From: Nocardia caishijiensis NBRC 108228 | GTDB lineage: Bacteria > Actinomycetota > Actinomycetes > Mycobacteriales > Mycobacteriaceae | Reading direction: 5' to 3' | NCBI RefSeq assembly: GCF_001612825.1 | Contig: NZ_BDBE01000029.1 | Span: forward strand, 62,001 to 126,000 | Length of the DNA stretch: 64,000 nt | Shown: piece after piece, positions 39,601 to 41,605 of the stretch | Numbering within the stretch: the stretch's first letter is position 1 | How the letters are laid out: every line of letters starts with the position of its first letter | Program-made: the position numbers and the translations under genes | Notes under the pieces: generated by a model | What the model saw: the letters and a program-made list of their open reading frames with translations, nothing else | What the model was told of the DNA's origin: nothing | Databases searched by the model: none

Positions 39601-40524
39601 GACCGTTTCCGCAGCCGACCCCGGCCGGAACAGAGCGCCGTAACCGAACCCTCGGCAACGGATCCCCACCTACCGACCACGATCGACCTGGCGGGCGGAT
39701 CACCCGCGCGCCCGGCGCCCGATGCGAGCGCCGCGCCGCCGCTCGCCGAGTCGACGAACACGACGGAGCAACCGCCGGTCGATGTGCCGTTCACCCTGTC
39801 GGCACCGGCTGTCGCAGAACCTGCGAAGCCTTACATCGCACCCGACCTCTCCTCGATGCCGCCCCTCCGGGACTTCATCGAGGGATCGAGCGACGACCAG
39901 CTCATGAGCATCCTTTCCACCATGAACGGCCGGTACGGACCGTTCGATGTTCGGATCGACCACGCCGAATACGATGACGTCGACAAGTTCCATGATCGGG
40001 AGGCGCAGTTCAGTGTGAAGGCCACGGTGCACGATCCCGAATCCGGAAACATCGGCAAGATCGAGTACTTCATCTATCTCAATGACGACGGTGCACTCGT
40101 TCTCTTCCACCAACTGATCAAGCTCGACAAATCCGCCCAAGGGCAGGGGTTCGCAGTCCACTACACCCTCGCTATGAACGAGTACTACGGGCGCTCCGAC
40201 CTGGACGTAATCGAGATCAAGGCCGGGCTGAGCGGCGGTGGCTACGCATGGGCACGGCGAGATTTCCTGTTCGATCCGTCACCGAGCAAGCTGGAGAGTT
40301 CGGTCCAGAACATCATCAAGAGAATCCGCACCGAGCGCCCGAAATGCTCCCCTGCGGAGCAGGTGGTCCTGGACGAGCTCTCGCAACGGCTGTCCGGCGC
40401 AATCGAGCATTACCCCAAGCCCAGGGAGATCGCCGATCTGGCAGGCGACGACGGAACGCTTGGAAAACGAATCCTCCGAGGCTCCGAGTGGTGGGGCAGG
40501 ATCGAGTTGAACCATGGACTCTGA
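20689..40524 (+). CDS. giant multi-module polymorphic toxin with CpnT/WXG100-like N-terminus (6611 residues)
   Basis: One frame of 6611 codons from GTG 20689 without a stop. Order: WXG100/CpnT-like N-terminal region (1-310); Ser/Thr/Pro/Ala linker (315-785); helical-plus-strand repeats (six copies, 785-3550); a degenerate HELAE-type module (about 1400-1670); papain-like module 1 (2265-2625); intact HELAE module (2840-3000); caspase-like module 1 (3555-3684); papain-like module 2 (3700-4085); four papain-like and three ADP-ribosyltransferase-like degenerate modules (4450-5664); papain-like module 3 (5705-5940); caspase-like module 2 (6125-6285); GNAT-like C-terminal module (6380-6611). Five stretches run out of phase through nested immunity-type genes. 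Likely secreted by the neighbouring ESX machine. The start codon is supported by likeness to CpnT-type N-termini; the ribosome-binding site is weak (GAGAG, distant). Several fused cassettes, rather than one ancestral protein, explain the design. Confidence 0.8.
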   Translation: MALYFPSWLEPVEWLVGADWPHGNEDLMWQMGKDLQAAADSAKALVPELEAVVGTVNAAYPQGRGGEAILEWILPLINGEGPDKNGSLTQLADHWGKLATAADSGGDQLQAAKLNFYIAGAWLMAELAWAAAAGPGAPLAHAIVIAHARKLFSWLGNRLARGIGGVIAGNITEEVIERISVKLVYEILQEAFVETGQGTSQELAVQYIQNKTGHINGYDGEAVWLNAKTSFVAGGVGGGVGFGLGRKLPTTNGGWEGARNGALTGAGAGVAGATAAYFAGSAFAGKWQDFDPRSITGGAASGAGPSAIHGARGHTDRAGPMNYDPTSSPNGGESTSGDTSTDDSDTNGAGSTNGGATNADPGNSNRSETTPSSGETHSSDTADADAMSPANPAESVENSDSTQQTAQPAGQPGAATAELSTDPTSQQFPIDAGPTPTHSDTAQADSTSTTGPTATSPPADTPSQQTATPGSSTPDDASAQSSNAAPTSSAAATEGPATTGEHRPAEAGSVGSTSAAATLDPELLQADTASAAEASTSTATGATTPSTTPPVSATPSATAAESTRASSPATSAPEARTTGPGTPSPATSNGSAPNRGRLRRAHAHTGPDDVPDRTPTVAGVSESASEQVAEPRAGTGTNTPIDVTVQARATGAKPPSNSADPAPLEQTEIAAAAAAPDGAENHVPPDAGTSATATTSEDTAPPVATVEPDDDAAGLTQQAKPDDRSPHEAEQEALGGTVAGGHRNADPHAEPVETAPQPTRRESGLLPDTARAAEVTEPNLRSIRFDLSEQTLRRVESTARERDQLMEAIRAEAAFAEDDPRIQQAAAKIAAASVLAGADFLAALGADLVTERVAMLGSEPNRILLLANGDIPDRSRIQQLLTTAMTSSPELTSALARPDTRIEVLRVLLTDSVAHIRVLSTERAAEVMAWIEAGRLTSAHSDTDHTHAIQDLVAQRDALNHERHLQRIKRDERAERFGLEDPAQALSAHNIETTIRQLTDRIVGVEHVAARGDLDGYTVAEEVSEETLIDRRKEIAKLQAAAWRVVKLDWDWSAYSRRIIELTGEVSDTTISPTVLAELDALAVTRVETAVAAEPYRVMRDDLTARLSEDTLGPLARSRLTALLEEATRQVELADNRIGRALDQMALMRGAGRAEVLERGGRMLTDRVGFIPGATPRLIVFAAREASDTPPHELDSALESALLVSPTAVRAIRTPAARIEFTRVIADDNGGWRLDNAGSPRRLLAEPRRTGLAQHMPATIAGWLDATGNRRFVDESQPWRGGRGHEPEWFGDGKERDPTKEPPKGITGWAMDPVQTSVLGNLETLPPGHVFKELTPAIPTAPDHFAVPFEVYSSPIDGLLYNAARLVLETVGVFAGVRLRRDPLNPARLMVTYKWHPKLGWFARRTNPDYRPLVDVQPRIHQWDEAEHAVVIDAPSVPLQERQQAEQQAWAQVQDWADTEYRRFRDNDHDIDRIVANLAARDEDYRIRHADKLIDKIRSTVSRLNDEFGPANDRVLAKLTDWVAGQLHEDFRAQAPNIIDAIVYREMDVVGTVADRLAGSTFTHSEIGQIKNHLMRDRHLVIDRRTGDPVRQRMDAVADIAEAWIRLTYGEPMDADILLLQNSLAGSRYLAENADTLWREADRYAIGLGLDWNSHRPPAAAWRIDIKYAPQPLEPEPAPLPPTRDRKPESSRTPAATPEPTAIYDNGPSPATPLSDLLARAEAAEATQRRAARRIAEIAAAVTGSAPTIPGPRALGHAVIVHIDAELTRPAPELTTIPTDPDHSVRIVWERLARDQRHERLTEFRADVERQLTRYLDAHAEERELRSELRDAAAAEALRAAGARTVADRIGILDGDVPRALVLTTNSDTEPLFDDKNWRELTAAGTEISFQRVVLDDAGQPHLVDWRAPSGDGQYRTANDRLDAIELNAARRIDEVMRTAIPPNTPFVNEPAFADRIDETHRQVLAHIATARATAVSEIAEVGAAQSGSRFALELADAIAEFTSTVEQQQQANEVSRAPNATWTYGTPRPHATTPQVAANIADLTARAEAAMRRAMSAADALTAIRRTLDGGARPVGPRITHAHIDQHIEAAIASAREAVGRDGMSQTDRIARYQEIRALNALRNAAAEHFSRYRAARTDARQLSDAATELAIADVLAAAGISQAHQGVGMLPGESGRVLVAFAGADPHLSALSEKDHWHRLARGEQVLFHRVFVDEHGRVHVADADLRTNAHDDGLDNRSAHAKAGTPHSQHPTSGIAETPTTATTIAAPAFDIIRSVTAHGAALELRTRLHIDHDPATSPDARRIQAIVDTAYREIFGNGTWYSPRTGEPIRFSLDFVEDLEVAHLRSGCLDTTLDIDAAGHRLALDLRAHLGLAPTNATDTDSIVDENDLLLVTREARLGGLRLTVPDIETAYAVAGGRSELVPLENHDLQVALEHAARLPSGEFVRGFDPRTSPVANLINPGGYRAPGRGYNCWVVAVAGLLTFLGDPQVARPVRGTEGVGSARDVADWLHAGLVSWNTEADVRSRFDNVHSYIAGLGPGAVATVHIDYQESDANGDLLYDADGTPVVSNHALLIVFPLDAAHPVWWCPQAQEVWDSPPADYITPASRLLAIPIRPDGTPALDYTDPDSGRSPAIHHPSTGADLRSADHPVRVRLDSDSDRAGTRGPTRYADRNAAVRSELQHRRDNQLPELPDSLGDRQVRRGDDHRVAAAGRPALSTSHPDPHGTDVQRDHARSLPDPSATPSRGENARRGVSPDDRQAGVGLQSHLLSRHSGRALDPGATNPYRGLADDGHTRGLDSADAQTTPPAAISGLENPPRTGTSEAPPSQTGGAVRPRDLFDSNAQDAWAEAAYDHFRTTDNDVTAMAEYFARQVLDTADSAGYSRADLRRVKNHLFRDEHPLNVYDEDGVVIGLANRRYEASADIAEAWMRLSNGTPLPEDLILLDHELAEMAYYTKFPGASYREAHHAADQIANWEKLWQTRPPVRTGENFEEWIRVHGDQLAVSAEIGDRAGGDLPVRAARQDGSRTHDQQGGLLGDSGGRDNRPLGGDHRGQGDDPASNGRGLGEVGKPASLGQPPVRHEPSNPQVQQELRRLARESTLAATKHYDAARELRTVATSLGLDPGRRGPRTLFDAVDAAIRARTAAVEAVYAARPNTADDLVRHLPDRYRVEQESEFLAATRAVAQQQLTRYLDAIATERELRAAALRVAITDVLATRGAVERTEGLGVVSGHPLRALAISGTDPTALTDNVTMDKFRDSGISIEYHRVVIDDQGAAFLFDLGVAQHDRSTNVAALGSRYRAGAGRIAETNHSAVARVEHRFATAIDRAARTDTGRRPEQETVTVDPPTRSPDGELVHLAPADLIAHRATTPLASPPDRATATMPASDMLAAELRTAIDRRASATDRLRALAAELGLDVRDRGPHQVWESITRADALAPHHATAGRRLHDYQLADAAVSAAREQLHARAVADALAAAGATTVRPGIGADAHILVATTDPDPYTRTLTPNAHRRLHNTEGHVAIQRVFVSEGGNVHLADLALHRDDLAPRVATEHGSTHTTIGTDTLIRRVATNLRNLGHHDVVVHGNESGLPVDAMGNPVDPQLIIGAVRANPNYQPGTPIRLVSCHSGSDSSWAQQLADALDVEVHAPTDIVGVRNQPGSAAIVHNDGHWRTFEPSSEAQRSSVTPATGELADHRTSRIHTPAADYLSSNTPTPTPGFDITRQPDGTITRISIRIHLRPETGVSTAELADIRNLTHQAIAEICGIAALADQDHLGGPTAPLLLPDGSELQIDAEFVDRPDAAHLRVPITRVRGLIPHGIPSDATPREVAVYLRDHFGLQPHNNTPDKGMRLDGMELYEFRDEIAHQIVAAGTRSPLPSIAEARARAFHPPVSLEHQHYQEELRASALDGDRYVRGFDPRTHPAARLINPGGLVTPSRTANCWEATVAAIMTFYGAPTVARAAQEINLPGRLPEYRGIGDLDAVRRWLGAASVDFAPVGHDARSSADRLHALVAELGPGSSAFVGLSWPGGGRHMLTIVYPDGAACPVWWDAQSQETWDAPPRHIRELTALTAIPLRADGSPFRAAADHEQSASQGIPREEPPMGIPGNGDSPGIRRRVGDSTNPAGPREPYWSADHDPDSRDRSDLPVSELVAEYGDRAVSDGDTERRTTWSPDLPLSDPHAPEAHPRRGRPGLVPGALGVTDPTRQDRTGLRPDHLHEELRLRPVEQPLRPSGGPRSESVRDSGHLASRADNRLLADSARPTDEGHISDVTSDPFRSTSQVVPRDHTPPAPGLHADGVRQGLGSDRAPEVFRHSDTHAQRPELGGQNSGSQPHPRAAGSDTAARQADPSSADPIASEADREYADQRPLSHHRRIADQPDPTRTDPPDARHNDQHPPADRSDEQPRGRLDSRDSDNRRVAEPGRVELLTGTDHDTANGQAPATSRDPAELFDPTVGGRRAALALAYARAVTGNTAIQIPDSVGSQGMTFDEFTAAAGASQGPRGGPGRIVGTLADLIAGLKQVGDRSCAVFYQLDDSLTPLGLWRDPAVQQALQAHYRDALNAHAGVAVHRDGQISFYDPATHTISPEAPLLPMAQPRYGAVFFDSSGTAPADPGNTRAVDEGTEPGKHQVPGHPPTPHDGPAAGGRRVALALSYLRDSTASRFIEPGGRGRYSMSDLLSLTGHRYWTTFSDPGWIAGHLESHGPGSTAFIVERSNPDDPEHDLNNRCAVLTNRGGGLITVYDPALNTSQEYRPGDRTIRPTQVLFHDIDGHPIEPDTVVGESKLTDQHLATSPRPDEARKPFPIGRHTVRRESVKDSLIALLERRGELETALRDNTFTPAIRDKINKIDASIERLPKRTGPVHRLARMAWTEVNRYQTGGFVQEPGYVLATTKNFEPNRSDINVHFTITARSARAFGDPAHLYRRWNGTPFDRHEDIVFERGTSFSVTNRVLDPRTGILHIDLVELAVADSAKPSRRQLASDYTEPDANHRAVLAINHIRAMTGSSFIQPQPVDRNHISPDQVDAAFGRRPTTFRDPAWIEAYLRGHGHGSMAMVCVQDGGLSRRNDARSRAYNDQLIDNAVNSATYVLTNDHGEISLYDPATRATEKFSDSPHYRKISRDHATGFLTYFVDPTGLPVAPTEPGRTVVDDNDEFQKLSQRSAGIYRGRVSPQPISLTSADRAALRNYNENLDAINEDLRTGGGLRWTASEQFHRTLAKFPDYRAVAYRVETLPIGTLLTDYTPGSVVRDSGHAVASKKRPQAVAGDVEFTILSSTGKDVGHYFSRHQNSIVFGLGTEFRVISRHLDPDTGVMEVALMETSDLHRALDVADAALTTSSAPAPPSVVAVTDSPSPVPQLPVDIHRVAAHGMTLEEITATVGRPATPFSNSNWIARYLDNHGPGSSAIVSVENQNTSVARRRLATTGHESRQDAVRSESFLLTNQGGRISVYDPTTRTSTDLSDESSHRLDGHNRLHTFFFDPSGAPMVPTESGPTAIADTSDFRRHAETVQNWYRRNISPRSLYMSMQEKRGLRRFVAGTHTPNDLVDFTNALTTLPVYRGLVYRVDSLPLETIINDYRPGSFVSDWDIRVASKSPAAADAGQVAFRIMSSSGKDVSAYARKHGEPVVILQAAARYQVISRHLNAETGVMEITLLDAALVTTETDPTDAAPLTGPPERNEQVADQDDVPRVAATPYAAEPATAVRSGTTTHVEQNDFATPPLTDIAATREFGPGRIAPLETQAYQDDVERAAGGRAGFDPRTDPVPINDGGMSVPGRFTNCVECVMAGLSSFFGRPTVAFPRESQLLSNGTMGYASGESPRRVAQWLGADLLQFDPALDVTEHYRQLHDLIAELGPGSAAFVATRWQRVDEAGQRVFRPDGSRVLKGGHASAVVFPLDADGPVWWDPQSSTTDDSPSAKFLSDAGQLRVIVLRPDGSVYRAGTDPNQGRSRDLPDNGAWPRPEMATRPHGVRLDRLSGTDGPGARGRGVPEPADAGARQPDSADPPISELVGASGGRQLPGIDQIGHTARGTDLPAPRPAAVDAAATRSGRAGIPDPGRVPGVTEHAGDGVLDADRPAHRSSPADTRGVGTRGGVDTHAEPPREQVADRRDSRVLSPLAAEVHAQFGFDTEAGVAHHAHDPAMADLADRVRRDDRYFTADVHLDDTGAAVIGGRRFSPEEYGDLLSQHTRWDGRTPVRLIGCDAASVPFAARLAAHLGTDVLAPTARAWTDEHGRVYTSGFEIDATGNRRPRIPPDGQWITHHPDGTTTLTTTDGFAPGTPTTDRSSLDPNTARERGWRDRFRSRPRPEQSAVTEPSATDPHLPTTIDLAGGSPARPAPDASAAPPLAESTNTTEQPPVDVPFTLSAPAVAEPAKPYIAPDLSSMPPLRDFIEGSSDDQLMSILSTMNGRYGPFDVRIDHAEYDDVDKFHDREAQFSVKATVHDPESGNIGKIEYFIYLNDDGALVLFHQLIKLDKSAQGQGFAVHYTLAMNEYYGRSDLDVIEIKAGLSGGGYAWARRDFLFDPSPSKLESSVQNIIKRIRTERPKCSPAEQVVLDELSQRLSGAIEHYPKPREIADLAGDDGTLGKRILRGSEWWGRIELNHGL
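21640..23030 (+). repeat. giant toxin: low-complexity Ser/Thr/Pro/Ala linker
   Basis: About 470 residues dominated by Ser, Thr, Pro, Ala, Asp and Glu, with no hydrophobic core pattern. It resembles the disordered stalks that separate the secretion region from effector modules in polymorphic toxins. Confidence 0.7.
24900..25695 (+). other. giant toxin: degenerate HELAE-type module
   Basis: Around residues 1405-1670. It aligns with the module at 29,206-29,695: IKNHLMRDRHL matches VKNHLFRDEHP, and DIAEAWIRL matches DIAEAWMRL. Where the intact copy has H-E-L-A-E, this one has N1622-S-L-A-G1626, and EAHHAA is replaced by EADRYA. No nested immunity-like frame follows it. It is probably an inactivated toxin copy. 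Confidence 0.6.
27480..28564 (+). other. giant toxin: papain-like (glutamine-deamidase type) module 1
   Basis: Residues about 2265-2625. The leader RGFDPRTSPVANLINPGG and the nucleophile segment RGYNCWVVAV (Cys2477) match the Tox-PL papain-fold toxin pattern, with His2575 in SNHALLIVF. The third triad position, Asp in VWWD of the other two copies, is Cys2592 here (VWWC). The family includes protein glutamine deamidases and peptidases; activity of this copy is doubtful. Confidence 0.65.
28565..29095 (+). CDS. nested immunity-type protein 1 (YrhB/Imm35-like), +1 frame inside the giant toxin gene
   Basis: 176 residues in the frame one base ahead of the toxin frame. It begins TTPIQTPEEAQQYITRAL and continues with FEYGWIATV, RFVLNSSTGV and PSF, a pattern shared with the nested proteins at 32,954 and 38,522 and with YrhB/Imm35 proteins (E-x-GW, then a LV-D/N-x-x-TG strand). 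The start is TTG 28565, 8 bases after GGGAC; the ATG used as an upstream option in the other copies is ACG here. In one sampled 60-base line (28,621) 84% of third positions are G/C in this frame against 50% in the toxin frame. It lies at the end of papain-like module 1 and is its likely antidote. Everything upstream of TTG in this open frame is an out-of-phase reading. Confidence 0.7.
   Translation: MTTPIQTPEEAQQYITRALGLTCGLRIIPFEYGWIATVIVPEPEDPLDTPTGTPRFVLNSSTGVIISCPSFPIRSVIDKYVEAMTTGSPLPGAQLYPPRTRIHMELTSNEIMHVRYLIRPQPLPEGKTPAAGYLLTIDKLELDYNPTSYLDTQAAHWILEQRTRTGDWPTTGTLEV
29206..29695 (+). other. giant toxin: intact HELAE-type toxin module
   Basis: Residues about 2840-3000. It has VKNHLFRDEHP, DIAEAWMRL, H2951-E-L-A-E2955 and later YREAHHAA (2967-2974) with NWE (2979-2981). 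I recall this C-terminal domain at the ends of actinobacterial secreted toxins, but not a proven activity. The paired His/Glu motifs suggest a metal or acid-base site. It is followed directly by a small nested protein in the +1 frame. Confidence 0.55.
29696..29926 (+). CDS. nested small immunity-type protein after the HELAE module, +1 frame
   Basis: 76 residues from ATG 29696, beginning MAINLLFRLKSETAQEVTYR and followed by FGQPDKMDRELTI. It is unrelated to the YrhB-like nested proteins. In the line at 29,701 its third positions are 89% G/C against 35% in the toxin frame, the strongest contrast of the five. No strong ribosome-binding site is seen, so translational coupling to the surrounding gene is likely. 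Its place immediately after the HELAE module suggests it is the antidote to that module. It is too short for domain assignment by eye. Confidence 0.65.
   Translation: MAINLLFRLKSETAQEVTYRFGQPDKMDRELTINKADYSVTVADGITDRLAVITAGKAMTRHRTDGVWVKSGSLQA
31351..31740 (+). other. giant toxin: caspase-like (clan CD) module 1
   Basis: Residues about 3555-3684. A strand ending in H3590-G-N (VVVHGNESG) and a second strand ending in C3631 (RLVSCHSGS) have the His...Cys layout of caspase/gingipain-fold peptidases. The module goes on with APTDIVGV and VHNDGHW, as in similar actinobacterial toxin domains. It could be a toxin or a self-cleaving release domain. Confidence 0.5.
31800..32953 (+). other. giant toxin: papain-like module 2 (triad complete)
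   Basis: Residues about 3705-4088. RGFDPRTHPAARLINPGG precedes TANCWEATVA with Cys3947; His4039 is in GGRHMLTIVY; Asp4056 is in VWWDAQSQ. All three residues of the papain-like triad are kept, so this copy looks active. It ends in RADGS, where the ribosome-binding site of nested immunity gene 2 is embedded. Confidence 0.7.
32954..33475 (+). CDS. nested immunity-type protein 2 (YrhB/Imm35-like), +1 frame
   Basis: 173 residues. GTG 32954 follows GGGAG (32941-32945) at exactly 8 bases. An ATG at 32939 would add five residues, but the GTG aligns with the starts of the other copies. Seen: AQAREYLAKNL, FAEGWVIQRI, LPIMILTAETGV, LFPSW, then FPFRTRMHLRLT and a final WPRELTTDY. In the line at 33,001 third positions are 68% G/C in this frame and 35% in the toxin frame. 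It follows papain-like module 2, which keeps its catalytic triad, so an intact antidote is expected here. YrhB/Imm35 likeness is by eye; direct evidence of binding is lacking. Confidence 0.72.
   Translation: MPLPITNKAQAREYLAKNLQWEFPETAIVQEFAEGWVIQRIPQDRESPTGLPIMILTAETGVIYLFPSWSPSMAIERYQTAIRNGEQPGPQIFPFRTRMHLRLTRDEGDRVWYRVRLESLTRPGKTEPDSDLIIYTRSFVYAPSSSPYDRAAAHVRNRFETQGTWPRELTTDY
33515..33991 (+). pseudogene. broken second copy of the nested YrhB-like immunity gene
   Basis: From ATG 33515 the +1 frame reads SLPILSEAQAR, then TAG at 33551-33553, then YLATTL and on to a stop at 33991. Nested gene 2 has AREYLA at the same place, so a Glu codon has become TAG. The rest keeps the family pattern (TLTLNAPSW, HYLITVESLTSQTP, WPSQGELSY) but has lost the E-x-GW region. 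Downstream ATG 33596 could give a 131-residue remnant. Third positions in the line at 33,781 are 84% G/C in this frame and 55% in the toxin frame. The toxin frame stays open through the TAG. Confidence 0.7.
34030..37680 (+). other. giant toxin: array of degenerate papain-like and ADP-ribosyltransferase-like modules
   Basis: Four copies of a papain-like remnant (about residues 4455-4620, 4645-4770, 4985-5150, 5365-5490) keep GPGS-x-A and a (V/L/F)YDP(A/T)T-like strand but lack the nucleophile Cys motif. Three ART-like copies follow (4805-4965, 5165-5325, 5505-5664) with a YR-x-(L)P start, (Y)-x-PG(S), and (V/T)(I/N)(S)R-x-LDP-x-TG. The catalytic E-x-E site of ART toxins reads HEDIVF, HQNSIVF and GEPVVIL, so the last Glu is missing in all three. 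These look like inactivated effectors. Confidence 0.55.
37840..38521 (+). other. giant toxin: papain-like module 3 (triad complete)
   Basis: Residues about 5718-5945. RFTNCVECVMAG holds Cys5786; His5894 is in GGHASAVVF; Asp5911 is in VWWDPQS. This copy matches the Tox-PL consensus most closely (N-C-V-x-C). Its last residues, RPDGS, overlap the ribosome-binding site of nested immunity gene 3. Confidence 0.72.
38522..39049 (+). CDS. nested immunity-type protein 3 (YrhB/Imm35-like), +1 frame
   Basis: 175 residues. GTG 38522 lies 8 bases after GGGAG (38509-38513), the same layout as copy 2; ATG 38507 is an upstream alternative. Seen: RAEAETYLTTAL, TEFGWIVSAE, LPMLVLDSRT, FPSWSE, IYPHRVRLRLTL, IRVESLESP and a final WPTDGTVVY. 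In the first 39 codons I counted 77% G/C third positions here against 53% in the toxin frame. Relationship to copies 1 and 2 is evident along the whole length. It follows papain-like module 3, also with complete triad. The toxin frame through this gene is rich in Gly, Arg, Asp and Pro, like a linker. Confidence 0.74.
   Translation: MPEPIRTRAEAETYLTTALGHDRKWQLVPTEFGWIVSAEPTDQELADEEYLSLPMLVLDSRTRQILQFPSWSERAVADSYRESIRSGTPPGVQIYPHRVRLRLTLRRHDPAELEYLIRVESLESPNTPVTEYSMLIDRRTGHHRPTREESAHAAAWIRMRNHRESRWPTDGTVVY
39061..39543 (+). other. giant toxin: caspase-like (clan CD) module 2
   Basis: Residues about 6125-6285. VHLDDTGAAVIGG (His6167) and VRLIGCDAAS (Cys6207) repeat the His...Cys layout of module 1, with APT and a GFEID strand after it. 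The Cys is kept; the local sequence around His differs from module 1. It sits just upstream of the C-terminal effector, where a self-cleaving domain would act. Confidence 0.45.
39830..40524 (+). other. giant toxin: C-terminal GNAT-like effector module
   Basis: Residues about 6381-6611. Q6484-G-Q-G-F-A6489 matches the acetyl-CoA binding signature Q-x-x-G-x-A, and GGGYAWARR is a conserved segment of actinobacterial C-terminal toxin domains that I recall with the same Q-G-x-G helix. The end ILRGSEWWGRIELNHGL overlaps the next gene by 11 bases. Acetyltransferase activity is inference. Confidence 0.5.
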
Positions 40525-41464
40525 CGACCTGAGATTCATCACCCAGCGCGACCAGGCGATGTCGGAGCATCTCGCGGACTTCGTCGAACGACACGGTTTG
40601 AGCTCGGACCGCTCGCAGTGGCCGGAAGATCTCGAAGCGGAGTTCTTCGTCCAGCGGACGGAGCTGGAATCCACCTGGTACCGGAAGGCCGACATACGCG
40701 CCGAGCGGCGTCGAGCCTTCACCGAACCTCCCCGTGTCGCCCCAGTCTTCGACGGGCGCGAAGAGAGTGGCCGTCCATCGCACCGACGTCCGCTGGCGAA
40801 GAAGCTGCAGCAGCCGCTCCTGAACTACCTGGAATCCGCTCCGATCATCTGGTCGGAACCCGGGTTCGGTGAGGACGAATTCGCGCCGGGCGAATTCGAC
40901 GTACCGCTGAACTACCGCACCGATGGAGCCTGGATCTGGGCCGACGCCGTCCCCCACTACTTTCGCAAGCACGGCTTCCCACCGGCCCGCGAACTCAAGC
41001 GTCACATCATCGACAACGAGTTTCCATCCATCACCGTCGACGACGAAAGACGTTCGCACGCCAGGGAAGTCGTCGCGAACCTTCGGACATCAGAAGTCGG
41101 TGTTCCGCGTCTGGCACACGTCTACGACGGCCGTGACGCCGACGGCAGACCTGTCGCCGACCGGCCACCCGTTCCCAACGAGATCCTCACACCCCTGCTG
41201 ACCTACCTCGAATCAGCCCCGATCATTCTGTCTGCCCGAGGTTTCGACGCCGACGAATTCGCCCCTGGCGACCACGATGTCCCCTTGAATTTCCATACCG
41301 ACGGCACCTGGATCTGGGCCGGGGCCGTCCCGCACTACCTGCGCAAACACGGGATCCCCCCGGAACTCGCGCTGATCCGGCACGTCATCGACCACGGATT
41401 CCGAGTCGCTGAGGTCGATGACGAGACCACACAGCGTGCCCTCGCGGTGATCACCGGTCCATGA
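40514..41464 (+). CDS. candidate immunity protein A for the C-terminal toxin module
   Basis: 316 residues. Two internal repeats, about 73-190 and 197-316, share VYDGRD-like turns, YLESAPII, GF-x-x-DEFAPG-x-x-DVPL, a Y/HTDG-x-WIW core and an AVPHY-x-RKHG-x-PP end. The N-terminal 70 residues are acidic and helical. The ATG lies inside the last codons of the giant toxin gene (11-base overlap in another frame), which is the standard layout of toxin-immunity pairs. No signal peptide. I recall the HTDG-x-W-x-W motif in proteins next to actinobacterial toxins but cannot name the family. Function is inferred from position and duplication. Confidence 0.65.
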   Translation: MDSDDLRFITQRDQAMSEHLADFVERHGLSSDRSQWPEDLEAEFFVQRTELESTWYRKADIRAERRRAFTEPPRVAPVFDGREESGRPSHRRPLAKKLQQPLLNYLESAPIIWSEPGFGEDEFAPGEFDVPLNYRTDGAWIWADAVPHYFRKHGFPPARELKRHIIDNEFPSITVDDERRSHAREVVANLRTSEVGVPRLAHVYDGRDADGRPVADRPPVPNEILTPLLTYLESAPIILSARGFDADEFAPGDHDVPLNFHTDGTWIWAGAVPHYLRKHGIPPELALIRHVIDHGFRVAEVDDETTQRALAVITGP

Positions 41465-41605
41465 ACTTCCCACAGCCGCATCGCTATCAGGGTTTGCCAG
41501 GCCGCTCTGTGGCGAACTGATTGATGGCATGAGCGGCCGTGGGACGGCGGGGCTCTAAGAAAGCGAATACGAGACTCCAGATGGTGGGCAGAATCGAGCT
41601 GAATA
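41459..41605 (+). repeat. tandem-duplication scar: hydrolase 3' end joined to toxin 3' end
   Basis: Bases 41,459-41,547 repeat, with a few mismatches, bases 42,550-42,638, the 3' end of the minus-strand hydrolase gene. Bases from about 41,554 to 41,604 repeat the 3' end of the giant toxin gene (about 40,459-40,510), with small deletions and a TAA in the frame. The segment is the junction left when [toxin end - immunity gene - hydrolase end] was duplicated. Confidence 0.8.
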
